A DNA stretch of 64,000 nt from Vombatus ursinus (Eukaryota; Chordata; Mammalia; Diprotodontia; Vombatidae). A program made the position numbers and the translations under genes. Below the pieces are notes generated by a model. That model saw only the letters and a program-made list of their open reading frames with translations. It was not told the DNA's origin and did not search any database. Positions 12,249-22,602 of the stretch are shown here, piece after piece; the stretch's first letter is position 1, and each line of letters begins with the position of its first letter. Where the stretch lies: NCBI RefSeq assembly GCF_900497805.2, contig NW_020954570.1:10160730-10224729 (forward strand). Direction: 5' to 3'.

Positions 12249-13305
12249 ATGAGCAAACCTCACAAAAAGAGTCAGACTATAGAAGATCAAAATATACAAC
12301 CAGAAGAAGACAACAAAGTCAAAGTTCCTACATCCAAAGCCTCCAAGAAAAATATGAATCAGTCCCAGGCCTTGGAAGAACTCAAAAAGGATATTGAGAA
12401 GCAAGTAAGAGAAGTAGAGGAAAAACTGGGAAGAGAAATGAGAGTGATGCTAGAAATCATGAAAAACATGTCAACAGCTTGCTAAAGAAGGCCAAAAAAA
12501 AAATACTGAAGAAAATAATACCTTAAAAAATAGTGTAACCCAAATGGCAAAAGAGGTCCAAAAAGTCAATGAGGAAAAGAATGCCCTAAAAAGCAAAATT
12601 GGACAAATGGAAAAGGAATTCCAAAAGATTACTGAAGAAAGTACTTCCTTAAAAATTAGAATAGAGTAATTAGAAGCTAGTGACTTTATGAGAAATCAAG
12701 ACACTGTAAAACAAATCCAAAAGAATGAAAAATTAGAAAACAATGGGAAATATCTCATTGGAAAAACAACTGACCTGGAAAATAGATCCAGGAGAGAGAA
12801 TTTAAAAATTATTGGACTATCTGAAAGCCATGATCAAAAAAAGAGCCTAGACATCATCTTTCAAGAAATTATCAAGGAAAACTGCCCTGAGATTTTAGAA
12901 GCAGAGGGCAAAATAGAAATTGAAAGAATCTACCAATCTTCTTCTGAAAGAGATCCCCAAAGGAAAACTCCTAGGAATATTGTAGCCAAATTCAGAGTTC
13001 CCAGGTCAAGGAGAAAATATTACAAGCAGCCAGAAAGAAACAATTCAAGTGGAAACACAATCAGGATAACACAAGATTTAGCAGCTTCTACATTAAGGGA
13101 CTGTAGGGCATGGAATATAATATTCTGGAGGGCAAAGGAGATAGGATTACAACCAAGAATCACCTACCCAGCAAAACTGAGTATAATCCTGCAGGGGAAA
13201 AAATGGTCATTCAGTGAAATAGAGGACTTTCAAGTATTCTTGATGAAAAGACCAGAGCTGAATAGAAAATTTGTTTTTCAAATACAAGACTCAAGTGGAA
13301 CATGA
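12249..13305 (+). pseudogene. ORF1 of HAL1-like element, broken
   Basis: The start at 12249 gives MSKPHKKSQTIEDQNIQPEE and a coiled coil (EELKKDIEKQVREVEEKL). It is interrupted by a stop and frame change around 12480-12670, including a TAA at 12668-12670. The frame at 12688-13305 then carries the RRM-like part (DLENRSRRENLKIIGLSESH) and the C-terminal domain (YPAKLSIILQGKKWSFSEIE). Total span is about 352 codons, the usual ORF1p length. The same TAA context is present in the second copy near 13990, so it predates their separation. Confidence 0.8.
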
Positions 13306-13451
13306 AGAGGTAAACAAGAAAGAGAAAATCAAGAGACTTATTATGGTTGAACTGTTTATAGTCCTGCATGGAAAGATGATATTTGTAACTCATGAGACCT
13401 TTGTCAGTATTAGGGCAGTTGGAGGGGAAAAAATTATATGTTCATATATAT

Positions 13452-13473
13452 AGATATAGATAGATAGATAGAG
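13452..13473 (+). repeat. Short (GATA)n in HAL1 post-ORF1 region
   Basis: A few GATA units preceded by a TATA-rich stretch. Arrays lie at the equivalent point of the other HAL1-like copies (17354-17398, 34921-34936 as TATC, 61869-61890), so the microsatellite seed travels with the element. Confidence 0.8.
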
Positions 13474-13980
13474 GGTACAGGGTGAGTTGAAGATGAAGGG
13501 GTGATATCTGGAGAATAAAATTAAGGGGTGCGAGAGGATTATACTAGGAGAAGAAGAAAGGGAGAGGTAGATCAGAGTAAATTATCTCACCAAAAAAAAA
13601 ACAGAAAAGAAAAGGCTCTTATCGTGTAGGGGAAATGGGGGAAGGTGAGAGGGAATGAGTGAATCTTATTCTCATAGAATTTGACTTAAGGAGGGAATAA
13701 CATACACACTCAACTGGGTATGGAAATCTGTCTTACCCCCTAGCAAAATGGGGGGGGGGGAAGGGGACAAGGGAGTAGGAGTATGATAGAGAGGATGGCA
13801 GATTGGGAAAGGGGGTAATCAGAAGCAAGTACTTCTGAGGAGGGTCAGGGTCAAAAGAAAGAATAGAATAAATGGGGATGGGTGGGATAGGATTAAGGGA
13901 AATAGAGTTAGTTTTTCACAGTATATCTACTATGGAAGTGTTTTGCATAACTGCACATAAATAACCTATATTAAAAAAAA

Positions 13981-14200
13981 GAATCTGAATAGAGTAATTG
14001 GAAGCTAGTGACTTTATGAGAAATCAAGACACTGTAAAACAAATCCAAAAGAATGAAAAATTAGAAAACAATGGGAAATATCTCATTGGAAAAACAACTG
14101 ACCTGGAAAATAGATCCAGGAGAGAGAATTTAAAAATTATTGGACTATCTGAAAGCCATGATCAAAAAAAGAACCTAGCCATCATCTTTCAAGAAATTAT
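13981..14200 (+). mobile_element. HAL1-like copy 2, first part (middle of ORF1)
   Basis: Repeats the ORF1 stretch at 12661-12880 with only a handful of differences, starting at the TAA-bearing segment. It stops at ...CAAGAAATTAT where the LTR-element RNA copy begins, and the ORF1 sequence resumes at 16770. The partial copy follows copy 1 head-to-tail, after an A-run. Confidence 0.8.
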
Positions 14201-14207
14201 TGGCTCA

Positions 14208-14284
14208 GATTCTTATAATCTAGCCACTGCTTAGATTCTTATAATTAGCCACAGCTTAGATTCCTAAAATCTAGCCACTGCTTA
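14208..14284 (+). repeat. 26-bp tandem repeat in left R, three units
   Basis: Three near-identical units beginning GATTCTTATAATCTAGCC (one is 25 bp). The right R has eight. The element's left end falls inside or just before this array. Confidence 0.85.
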
Positions 14285-16480
14285 CTCATGTTCAGACTCC
14301 TTAAGAGTCTGCTCAATATGACAATGTTCTAATAAACCTTGTCTTTGGCTGAAAGAAGGCTTGGATTGAATTCTTTCTGGCAGGACCCATGTGTTGTGAT
14401 TTTGGGGTCCCAGCACCCCTCACCCCTAAAACATATCATTTTGGTGGCCCATATGGGGAAACTGCCTAATCCCAAGTTCTTCTCCAACCAAGACTGGAAG
14501 GTATGTAAGCCTCCTCTCCTTCCCCTTCTTGTTCTGCAGTTGGGGTCGCTCCCCAAGCACCAAGGCTTGGAGGTGCTTTTTGGGCAGATGGTTATGAGGC
14601 TGTCTTGAACTCGGCCTGATGCTCTCAGGCTCTTGGTCCACTGGGTTGGTTCAAGGCCATGGACCTGGGTACACCTTCCACAGCATAGAGGACAAGGACG
14701 GACACCCTATCCAGAAGTGTATCTGTTAATTCCCTCGGCACTAGGTAATTGGGGAAAACTGCAGTTGCTTCTTGGTTCCCTGAGGCTTACTTACTCCTTT
14801 CCCTCTACACCTCTGAATCCTCCTTCTTGGAGGTTACAGGGAAAGTTAGAACAGCTAAAAATATCTTGGCACATTCTGGATGTTTTGTGATTGATCATTA
14901 AGGAGTTTTGAAACTCCTCCTTACAACCCTGGTCACTCCTTTCTCCCACTCCCTTCCCTTGAGTCAAGTGGGTATGTTAACCCCTCTCATAGGAGAAGAG
15001 AGTTTCACGCTTTACCCCTCACTTTTGATTTCACCCTCCTCCACCTGGAAAAGGAAGGAGGGAGGAGGGGCAGCAGCATGGGCCACCAGTGGCCTTGGGC
15101 TCTGGGGCAACCTTTGCTTGGAAGCTTCACCCAGGTTCACTACATCCTCCTCAAGGTAAAGAAGCTGGCCTCTGAACTTGGGTAAGCATGCTCTTTTAAA
15201 TTTGTAGTTTTAACTGTTAACGATGAGATGTTGATTCTCTGTATAAAGTAATTTGGAAGTGCATTTAACAAAACTGAAGTCACCTGATTGGTAATGGGTT
15301 TGTTTCAAGTTTCAAATTGGTGAACTTTCTGCATCAGTTATGTCAAGCAACTTTTCATAATTTGGGTACCACTAAAATAATTTAGCTCTTGTTAGTTATT
15401 GTTTTAATGTGTAAACTAGCCAAAAAGTTTGTTTGGGTTATGTATGGCTTGCTGAGAATTTGCAAGTGTATAGAAATCTCTAATGATTGTCTTTTTACAC
15501 CAGGACAAATTTGACAAGTTTGAGATGTAAATCCTGGAAAAGTTTTTCCTAAGTTGTGATTAGTAAAACTTGTTGTTTGAGGTAAAAGCTCATAGGATTT
15601 TATTTTGAGTTGTCTGATGGATCATAATCCATTGATAATCAATAATCCACCATCTGAGAGAAATGCCACAAGCTTCTCAGAGAAGGTGATACTGGTGGGA
15701 AGTCAGCATTGGGAAAAGCTGAGAGGACAATTTTAGCCTTAGTCTAAGATGGGATCCTCCTGGCTCAGTTTCCCCATTATGTTTCTTTAAAAGGGAATGT
15801 TACCCACCTGGCTATTCCTGAGTCTGGCTATGAGGTGTATTTGATACTGCATTTTTGGAAAACTGAATTATCTGAATCCAAACAGAGCCAAGGATGTTTT
15901 ATCCTCTTAAAGTTGGGCCCTAAATCAAGTCCCTGCTTTATATCTGAGACTTTCAGTTTTTTCTGTCAGATTTGTGTCTTTTGGAGTACAGGTCATTCAC
16001 CTACAGTTGGTAGCAAACAGCGAGTACCAGCCAATGTCCCCACATTGTTCCCTGGGTGCAGTCTATGCTTGGTTCCAGCCAACCTCCTCTTTGGGACCCC
16101 TTCAAGGCAGGGACAGCTCTACACCCCTTGCCAGCAGGAAGCAGTTTCAGAAGCTGAGACCTTCTCCCTTTACTCCAAAAGAATTTGGGTCCCATTTGTT
16201 TGAGGGGGGAATGATGGGGTTGGGATCTGGGCCCCAGAAAGGAAAAACCCTGGACTTTCCCACATGGTCAAATCTCTGGCATTCCCCTGAGGCTATAATC
16301 CCATCAATTGGCTTTTCATTGTGGACCTCCCTATGGCCTCAGGCCACTTCTCCATCCTCCCTTGGCCATGTGGTCCAGGTCCCCGGAATTCTATTACCTC
16401 ACAGACTGCTTGGCAACTCCTAGATCCCTCCCATAGGCTTTCTGTATATAAGGTCCATCTTGTCTCCATTAAGACTCTTA

Positions 16481-16688
16481 GATTCTTATAATCTAGCCAC
16501 TGCTCAGATTCATAAAATCTAGCCACTGCTCTGATTCTTATAATCTAGCCACTGCTGAGATTCTTATAATCTAGCCACTGCTCAGATTCATAACATCTAG
16601 CCACTGCTCTGATTCTTATAATCTAGCCACTGCTTAGATTCTTATAATCTAGCCACAGCTTAGAGTCCTAAAATCTATCCACTGCTTA
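16481..16688 (+). repeat. 26-bp tandem repeat in right R, eight units
   Basis: Eight 26-bp units start at 16481, 16507, 16533, 16559, 16585, 16611, 16637 and 16663. GATTCATAA-type and GATTCTTAT-type units partly alternate, so blocks of more than one unit were probably copied together. The array lies between the TATA-like box and the poly(A)-signal region, within the predicted transcript. Confidence 0.9.
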
Positions 16689-16769
16689 CTCATATTCAGA
16701 CTCCTTAAGAGTCTGCCCAATATGATGGATGTTCTAATGAACCTTGTCTTTGGCTGAAAAAAACATTGT

Positions 16770-17352
16770 CAAGGAAAAATGCCATGATATTTTAGAACCA
16801 GAGGGCAAAATAGAAATTGAAAGAATCCACCAATCTCCTCCTGAAAGAGATTTCCAAAGGAAAACTCCTAGGAATATTATAGCCAAATTCCAGAGTTCCC
16901 AGATCAAGGAGAAAATATTACAAGCAGCCAGAAAGAGACAATTCAAGTATTGTGGAAACACAATCAGGATAACACAAGATTTAGCTGCTTCTACATTAAG
17001 GGACTGCAGGGCATGGAATATAATATTCTGGAGGGCAAAGGAGATAGGATTACAACCAAGAATCACCTACCCAGCAAAACTGAGTATAATCCTGCAGGGG
17101 AAAAAATGGTCATTCAGTGAAATAGAGGACTTTCAAGCATTCTTGATGAAAAGACCAGAGCTGAATAGAAAATTTGCCTTTCAAAATACAAGACTCAAGT
17201 GGAACATGAAGAGGTAAACAGGAAAGAGAAATCATAAGAAACTTATTAATGTTGAACTGTTTACATTCCTGTATGGAAAGATGATATTTATAACTCATGA
17301 GACCTTTGTCAGTATTAGGGTAGCTGGAGGGAAAAATTATATGTATATATGT

Positions 17353-17398
<46 letters not shown>

Positions 17399-18240
17399 GG
17401 CACAGCATGAGTTGAAGGTGAAGGGGTGATATCTGGAGAATACAATTAAGGGGTGAGAGGATTATACTAGGAGAAGAAGAAAGGGAGAGGTAGAACAGGG
17501 TAAATTATCTCACAAAAAACAGAAAAGAAAAGGCTCTTACCATGTAGGGGAAATGGGGGAAGGTGAGAGTGAATGAGTGAATCTTATTCTCATAGAATTT
17601 GACTTAAGGAGGGAATAACATACACACTCAATTGGGTATGGAAATCTGTCTTACTCTACAGGAAAGTAGGGGAAGAAGGGGATAAAAGAGTAGGGGGATG
17701 AGAGAGATGAGGGCAGATTGGGAAAGAGGGTAATCAGAAGCAAATACTTCTGAGGAGGGACAGGGTCAAAAGAAAGAATAGAATAAATGGGGAGGGCAGG
17801 ATAGGATTAAGGGAAATAGAGTTAGTTTTTCACAGCATGTCTACTATGGAAGTGTTTTACATAACTGCATATGTATAACCTATATTGAGTTGCTTGCCTT
17901 TCCAATGAGGGTGGGTGGGGAGGGAAGATGGGAGAAAATTTGGAACCCAAAATTTTAAAAACACATGTTTAAAAAAAATGTTTTCACATGCAACTGGGAA
18001 ATAAGAAATGCAGGAAATGGGATACAGAAACGTATCCTGCCCACGGGAAAATAGAAGGGGAAGGGAATAAGAGAAGTTGGGGAGAGATAGAAGGGAAGGT
18101 AGACTAGGGGAGGGGTATTCAGAATGCATGACATCTTGGGGTGGGGGAGAGGTGAGATGGGGTGAAAATTTGGGACTCAAAATCTTGTGGAAGTAAATGT
18201 TGAAAACTAAAAATAAATAAATTTATTAATAAAAAAAGAA
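16770..18240 (+). mobile_element. HAL1-like copy 2, remainder (end of ORF1 to L1-type 3' end)
   Basis: ORF1 resumes and keeps an open frame at 16744-17217 with TPRNIIAKFQSSQIKEKILQ and YPAKLSIILQGKKWSFSEIE. The AG-rich post-ORF1 region runs from 17218, with a GATA array at 17354-17398. The 3' end near 18181-18240 reads ACTCAAAATCTTGTGGAAGT and then TTGAAAACTAAAAATAAAT, the same as L1 tails in this window (29545-29575). No ORF2 lies between ORF1 and this tail, which supports the half-L1 interpretation. Confidence 0.8.
17354..17398 (+). repeat. (GATA)n microsatellite
   Basis: About eleven GATA units, the longest of the four HAL1-linked arrays. Confidence 0.95.
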
Positions 18241-18733
18241 GAGGAAAAAACAAAAAAAGCCCAATAAAAATAGTAGCTTCTTAATAAATGCTGGTCAAAT
18301 TAAATTGAATTGGATCATGGAAAAAGAAGATTGGGAGAGAAACAGGGGGGACACCAATATGTTTGTTCTTTCAAGGATCTCATTCCTCAGTGTGGGTATT
18401 TCCTCCACTGACTCATATTGCAACCTTTTCAAGATTTAGTCAATCCCCTTTAGGAGCTACTGTGACCAAGAAATTGATCATACTTCAGTCAACCTTGTGC
18501 AAAGCCTCTCTGCCTTTAGTTGGACTGGTATAAGAATAGCTTGGGTTCATTACCAGACATACTTAAAGACTTCAGTTTGGTAAGACCCTCCAAAGCTTGC
18601 ATCAACTAGCATAGCTTTAAAATAAACAAATAAAAAACAAGTGTTGCCTCCCTGTGTTACAATATGACATTAGAGATCTTTGTTAGAGAAGCATAGCTGC
18701 TTAAAAAATCAATAAAATGGTTATTTTGCCTAT
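18241..18733 (+). other. Probable 3'-transduced sequence of the HAL1 composite
   Basis: Starts after the weak A-rich HAL1 tail (18230-18259). It is unlike L1 or HAL1, apart from a possible L2-type end around 18261-18310. An AATAAA at 18711-18716 lies 17 nt before the right TSD. Reading through the element's own weak terminator to a downstream poly(A) site and carrying the flank along is well known for L1. A separate processed insertion is the main alternative. Confidence 0.55.
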
Positions 18734-18750
18734 AAAAAAATCAGTTCAGA
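18734..18750 (+). repeat. Right 17-bp TSD of the HAL1-like composite
   Basis: AAAAAAATCAGTTCAGA, 16 of 17 identical to 11469-11485. It closes the 7.25-kb composite. Confidence 0.75.
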
Positions 18751-19429
18751 ATAGTATCTCCTGCTAAGAGATGGTGGAACAGGTTAAAGAGTAGAAATGA
18801 CATAGATGAATCAGGAATGGATATATTTTAATTTAATTAATATGGAACAGAATTAAATCCTGGATTTTAATTACATTTCTAGTAACAAACATAAACACAC
18901 TATGATTTCTACAACAGAATTACAAAAAAATGAGGAAGACATTGATAGGATTGATTTTATGAGCAGGTGGAATGGGTAGCTGATTTAGCAAGATTTCAGA
19001 GTCCTAGTGTACTTTTTCAGGTGTGGATCACATTATTTCCTCCTCCTATACTTTGTTTTCCAGACAAATTATTCCCTAAACTTGGCATTCCTTCTCTTTT
19101 TTTTTTTTTGCAGAGTTTTACATAGGCTTTCCTCCATGTCTGGAATACAATACCCTCCTTATCTCTACCTAAAACATCCTGTATAGTTAATACCATAGAC
19201 TGTCCGGTCTCCAGGGAGTAGGAAAGTATTTCTTCTCTAATAATGGAGATGAAGGAAGCTGGAATCAGTTTCCCTTAATAATTGTGAAGAAGACAGATAA
19301 TACCTGATAGCCTCCAGTGAACTCCAGTGAACAAAGTAATCATACCTATCTCTATAGCTTTACCTGATCTTATCAATATTGTAAGACCAGATAGCCCAGG
19401 CCCTAGGTGAGTGGTGAAATTATTTAACT
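18751..19429. other. No recognised feature
   Basis: About 680 bp. The right part may belong to the pol fossil that follows, but I see no motif that proves it. Confidence 0.4.
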
Positions 19430-19920
19430 CACCAATACTAGTTTCTCTATTCTTGTGGATGAGACAAGTCAGATGGAATCTGTTTTCACTTGAGAAGGAG
19501 TCCAATATCACTTCACCATTCTTCCCAAGGGCCATTTAAAATCTCCTTCATACAATCACATTATAGTGGTCAGAGACCTGAAAGAGATCCTTCACCTTCC
19601 TGAAGACATTGGTTTACACTACATTGATGAAATCATGTTTAATGGGACAGATGAAAAGCACTCACTATACTGATTTTGAAAAGCAATTGCTTGCTTCTTA
19701 GTAGACTCTAGTTGCTAATGAACAGATGACATTGGATCATTCAATCAGCCTTTTTCCAGAGTTGCCTATTATGAGTTAGGTAGTACAAGATACTCCCTTT
19801 AACAATAGTAGAGTATAGGATGTGTCTATTGCTAAATGGAAATGGTACATTATAAATCATGCTTGCTTAGGTCCCTCTGATTTAACGTTCTTCACAAACA
19901 GGTGATGTGTATGGTAGAGA
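19430..19920 (+). mobile_element. Endogenous retrovirus pol fossil (reverse transcriptase part)
   Basis: Translation around 19508-19660 resembles the retroviral RT palm. A QYHFTILPKG-like stretch is followed by RDLKEILHLPEDIGLHYIDE, the counterpart of the LPQG...HYIDD segment of class I-like pol genes. The boundaries are guesses; related sequence may run from about 19270 to 20080. No LTRs were assigned. Old and broken. Confidence 0.5.
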
Positions 19921-20082
19921 CTAACGCCTCCAGCCCAGACCCTAAAACCATGACTCCTTCTCTAGGTCATTGGGCTCCCACCTATAAAAACCTTGATAAA
20001 TGCCATTTTGCCTGGTAAACCAATGTTTCCATCTGCTACAAGAAAGGCATAAATAATTGGATTTCAGCAGCCACTTATCAGA

Positions 20083-20283
20083 AGGCAGAGAGGTAGTTCA
20101 GTGGATAGAACACTGGGCCTGGAATCAGGAAGACTTGAGTTGAGATCTAGTCTCAGACACTTACTAGTTGTGGGAAGGTCACTTAATCTCTGTTGGCCTT
20201 AATCTACTGGGGAGGGACATGGTAAAGCACTCCAATATCTTTTCCAAAAAACAGCATGTACAGACTAGTTCATTGGGTCATGA
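20083..20283 (+). mobile_element. tRNA-like SINE with LINE-type tail (MAR1-like)
   Basis: The head AGGTAGTTCAGTGGATAGA (A-box-like) is followed by a degenerate B-box (GAGTTGAGATC) and CTCAGACACTTACTAG. The 3' half (GGTAAAGCACTCCAATATCT...GGGTCATGA) matches the tail seen on the minus strand at 54905-55170. Diverged copy, no clear TSD. Confidence 0.7.
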
Positions 20284-22004
20284 TACTTGAAAATCCTTGC
20301 AGGTAGTTGAGCTCCAAGACACATGGCTGTTATGTGAGAGAACTTTGAAGGATGGGGCAAAGAAATCTTCATCTACACAAGTTACTGGACAGTATCCATA
20401 GGTCCAGTCAAGTGTTCTGGGTCCTGGGTCCTGGGTCCTGGAAAGATCAAGAAAGAACAATCAAGGGCTCTTCCTGTTGGGGATAGGGCAAATAGAGGAA
20501 TATTACTGATGCCTTCACTTCATACAGTTGTCAGCACCCATCAGAGATATATACTGAACAACCAGGTGGAAACTGTTACAAGAATAGTAGAGGTTGGGGA
20601 GTGGGTCCTATTTTAATGTGAACAATCAAGGGGTAATATCATATACTATATGCCTATACTGGGCATAAGAACATACGATTCTCATCACTAAGGACAAAGC
20701 ATTATGTGTAACCCAAGTGTCCCTCCACCTATCTCAAAATGGCAAAATGGGATTTTCTTATCTTAGGGCAAGACATTTACCCCTACTGATAAACAAATTC
20801 ATCATTATGCTTCTTTATGCCCATCATTAAATGTATTTATACATCATTATGCCCATGTTAACCTCTCAGAAGCCATGTCTGTGTAGAAGATTGACTCCTT
20901 TCTTGAGTGGTTTATTGAATCCTCTCCCCAAAAGACTTAACTGATAAGAAAGGGTAGTTTTTGAACATATTTCAGGATGATCCTTTCTAGACCTTCATCA
21001 TTCCTTCCCCATCACAGAATTGTTTTGGTCTCAAGGTCTTTCCCCTTAGAGGGCTCATATACCCTACTACAGTATCTCTAGTCCCTCTCAATTTGCAAAC
21101 TTTATTTCCTATGAGATGCTTCAAGGAATTCATTCCCAGAAAGACCTTGGGGGTATTGGGAAGCATATTGTTTTCCAATAACAAGAGGGAGGCAAAAACT
21201 GTTGTTGTATAATGATGGTGGGTATGCATTTACTTAGAAGAAAGGTTTCCATTAATTGACTTGGTAGTAATTTTGAGCCACTGGATAAGAAGGAGAGTTC
21301 TTATTTAGCCAGTGTAGAAGAAGGCAGAAGCTTCTCCACAGAGGTCTCTAAGAGGTAGCTCTCAAGGGAAGGGAAGGTTTTGTCAGGTAGGCCACAGAGC
21401 ACTGTGTGGGTGGAAGAGCATCAGTATCAGTTAGGGTCCTGGGATAATTTGCATGAAGAGGCTTATGACATTTTAGTCATTTTATTACAGATCCGATCAT
21501 CATCATCTCTTTTCATTAAGCTGGCACACAATAGCACTTTCCTGACACAACTTCTTTTTGCCCCAGCTTCCCTGACTCAGCTTCTTCCCCATACACAATC
21601 TGATTGTCCCCAACTTCCTAGTCAAGAGGCAAAAAAGGTCCCAGCCATGGGACTTCTCAAACTTAGTAAGTGCCTGAGAAGACAGGAGTCAATAAACTCT
21701 GATGGCTTACTAAACAAATATCTTTCTGGATGGAGAAGAAGGAGGCCACATTCAGAGAAGCAAAATGCTACTGTATCCTTGTTGCATATTATTGTCACGT
21801 TAGTAAATTTATGTTTTTAATTGTTCAGAGACAGATTAGTAACTCATTTATGCCCAACATTGAACATGATCTAAAAAGTGTTGGAATTAGAGCCACTCTT
21901 CCAATAATCACACTCTTTCATTTTAATACATTGTTTGTTACATTATCATTTAAAATGTGAAGCAAATTGAATAAGGGGAATGATTTACAGAACCAAAAAA
22001 AATG
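20284..22004. other. No firm feature; possible retroviral remnants
   Basis: About 1.7 kb. A 7-bp unit (TGGGTCC) is repeated about three times at 20418-20440. A 146-codon ORF at 21380-21820 has no domain I recognise. The region follows a pol fossil, so further degraded retroviral DNA is possible, but I could not identify env or an LTR. Confidence 0.35.
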
Positions 22005-22310
22005 ATATTTTGAAGATAAACAGCTTTGGAACTCTGATAACACAATGACCAAGCATTCCAGAGGACTCATGATGAAAGACGCTATTCCCTTCCAGACAAA
22101 GAAGTGATGGATTCAGAGTAAAGATTGAGGCATATGTATATGTGTGTGTACATACATGTTATTAATGGGGAAATTTGCTTTGCTTAATTGTAGATATTTG
22201 TAATGGGTTTTGCTTTTTTTCCTGTTTTCTCAAAGTGGGAGAGAGGAAAAGATAAAAAAAGAATTTAGAAATAAAAATTAATTAGATAAAATTACATTAA
22301 AATAAGCTGT
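22005..22310 (+). mobile_element. Ancient LINE 3' end
   Basis: GACTCATGATGAAAGACGCT, then GTGATGGATTCAGAGTAAAG and a T-rich stretch ending in ATAAAAATTAATTAGAT resemble the 3'UTR layout of L1 copies here (compare 53830-54110), though strongly diverged. Family uncertain. Confidence 0.45.
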
Positions 22311-22602
22311 AAGGTTTATGTGTTCCTTAATTTGTATTAGAAAACAATTCCTCTTTTAAGATAATACTTTGCCTATTCAGTTGTTTTTTCTTTATCTATC
22401 TTAAGGCAACACTATTTCCAAAGATTGTTTTCCTCCTCACCCTCATGACCACCTCTTTTTTTTAACCTTTTTCCCTGTTTTAGAGTTTTGTTTAAATTAA
22501 TTTCTTTTTATCTAATTCTTTCCATTTTTTCTTAGTCTATGTAGCTAAATAAATCATCCTGTCCTGTTTTCAAATGCCAAACATGTGTTTGCCTAAAAGA
22601 CT

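Larger units (their letters stand above)
11486..13980 (+). mobile_element. HAL1-like half-L1, copy 1 (5'UTR, ORF1, post-ORF1 region)
   Basis: Begins GGGGCAGAGCCAAGAGAG. 5'UTR to 12248, ORF1 12249-13305, then an AG-rich region to 13972 followed by eight A and the start of a second partial copy. No ORF2 sequence follows. The related copies at 16770-18240 and 34341-36965 go from ORF1 through this same AG-rich region straight to an L1-like 3' end. That is the half-L1 (HAL1) design: it codes only for the RNA-binding protein and must borrow ORF2 enzyme. Confidence 0.75.
14201..16765 (+). mobile_element. LTR retroelement fossil in RNA-copy form: R-U5-internal-U3-R-A(n)
   Basis: The left end carries only R and U5 (14201-14438). 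A poly(A)-signal hexamer is at 14331-14336, and U5 ends in CA followed by a tRNA primer-binding-like TTGGTGGCCCATATGGGGA at 14441-14459. Internal DNA of about 1.75 kb holds no gag, pol or env I can recognise. A G-rich polypurine tract at 16202-16211 precedes U3 (about 16212-16470, TATA-like TGTATATAAGG near 16443). Then R repeats and ends in seven A at 16757-16763. U3 is missing on the left and U5 on the right, which is the layout of reverse-transcribed genomic RNA rather than a provirus. Probably a non-autonomous, class I-like element. Broken, and younger than its HAL1 host. Confidence 0.75.

Noticed and set aside
20418-20440. TGGGTCC short tandem repeat
   Set aside because: About three units; ordinary simple repeat.
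21380-21820. 146-codon ORF with a nearby AATAAA, possible LTR or exon
   Set aside because: No LTR ends, no repeat partner and no protein domain were found.
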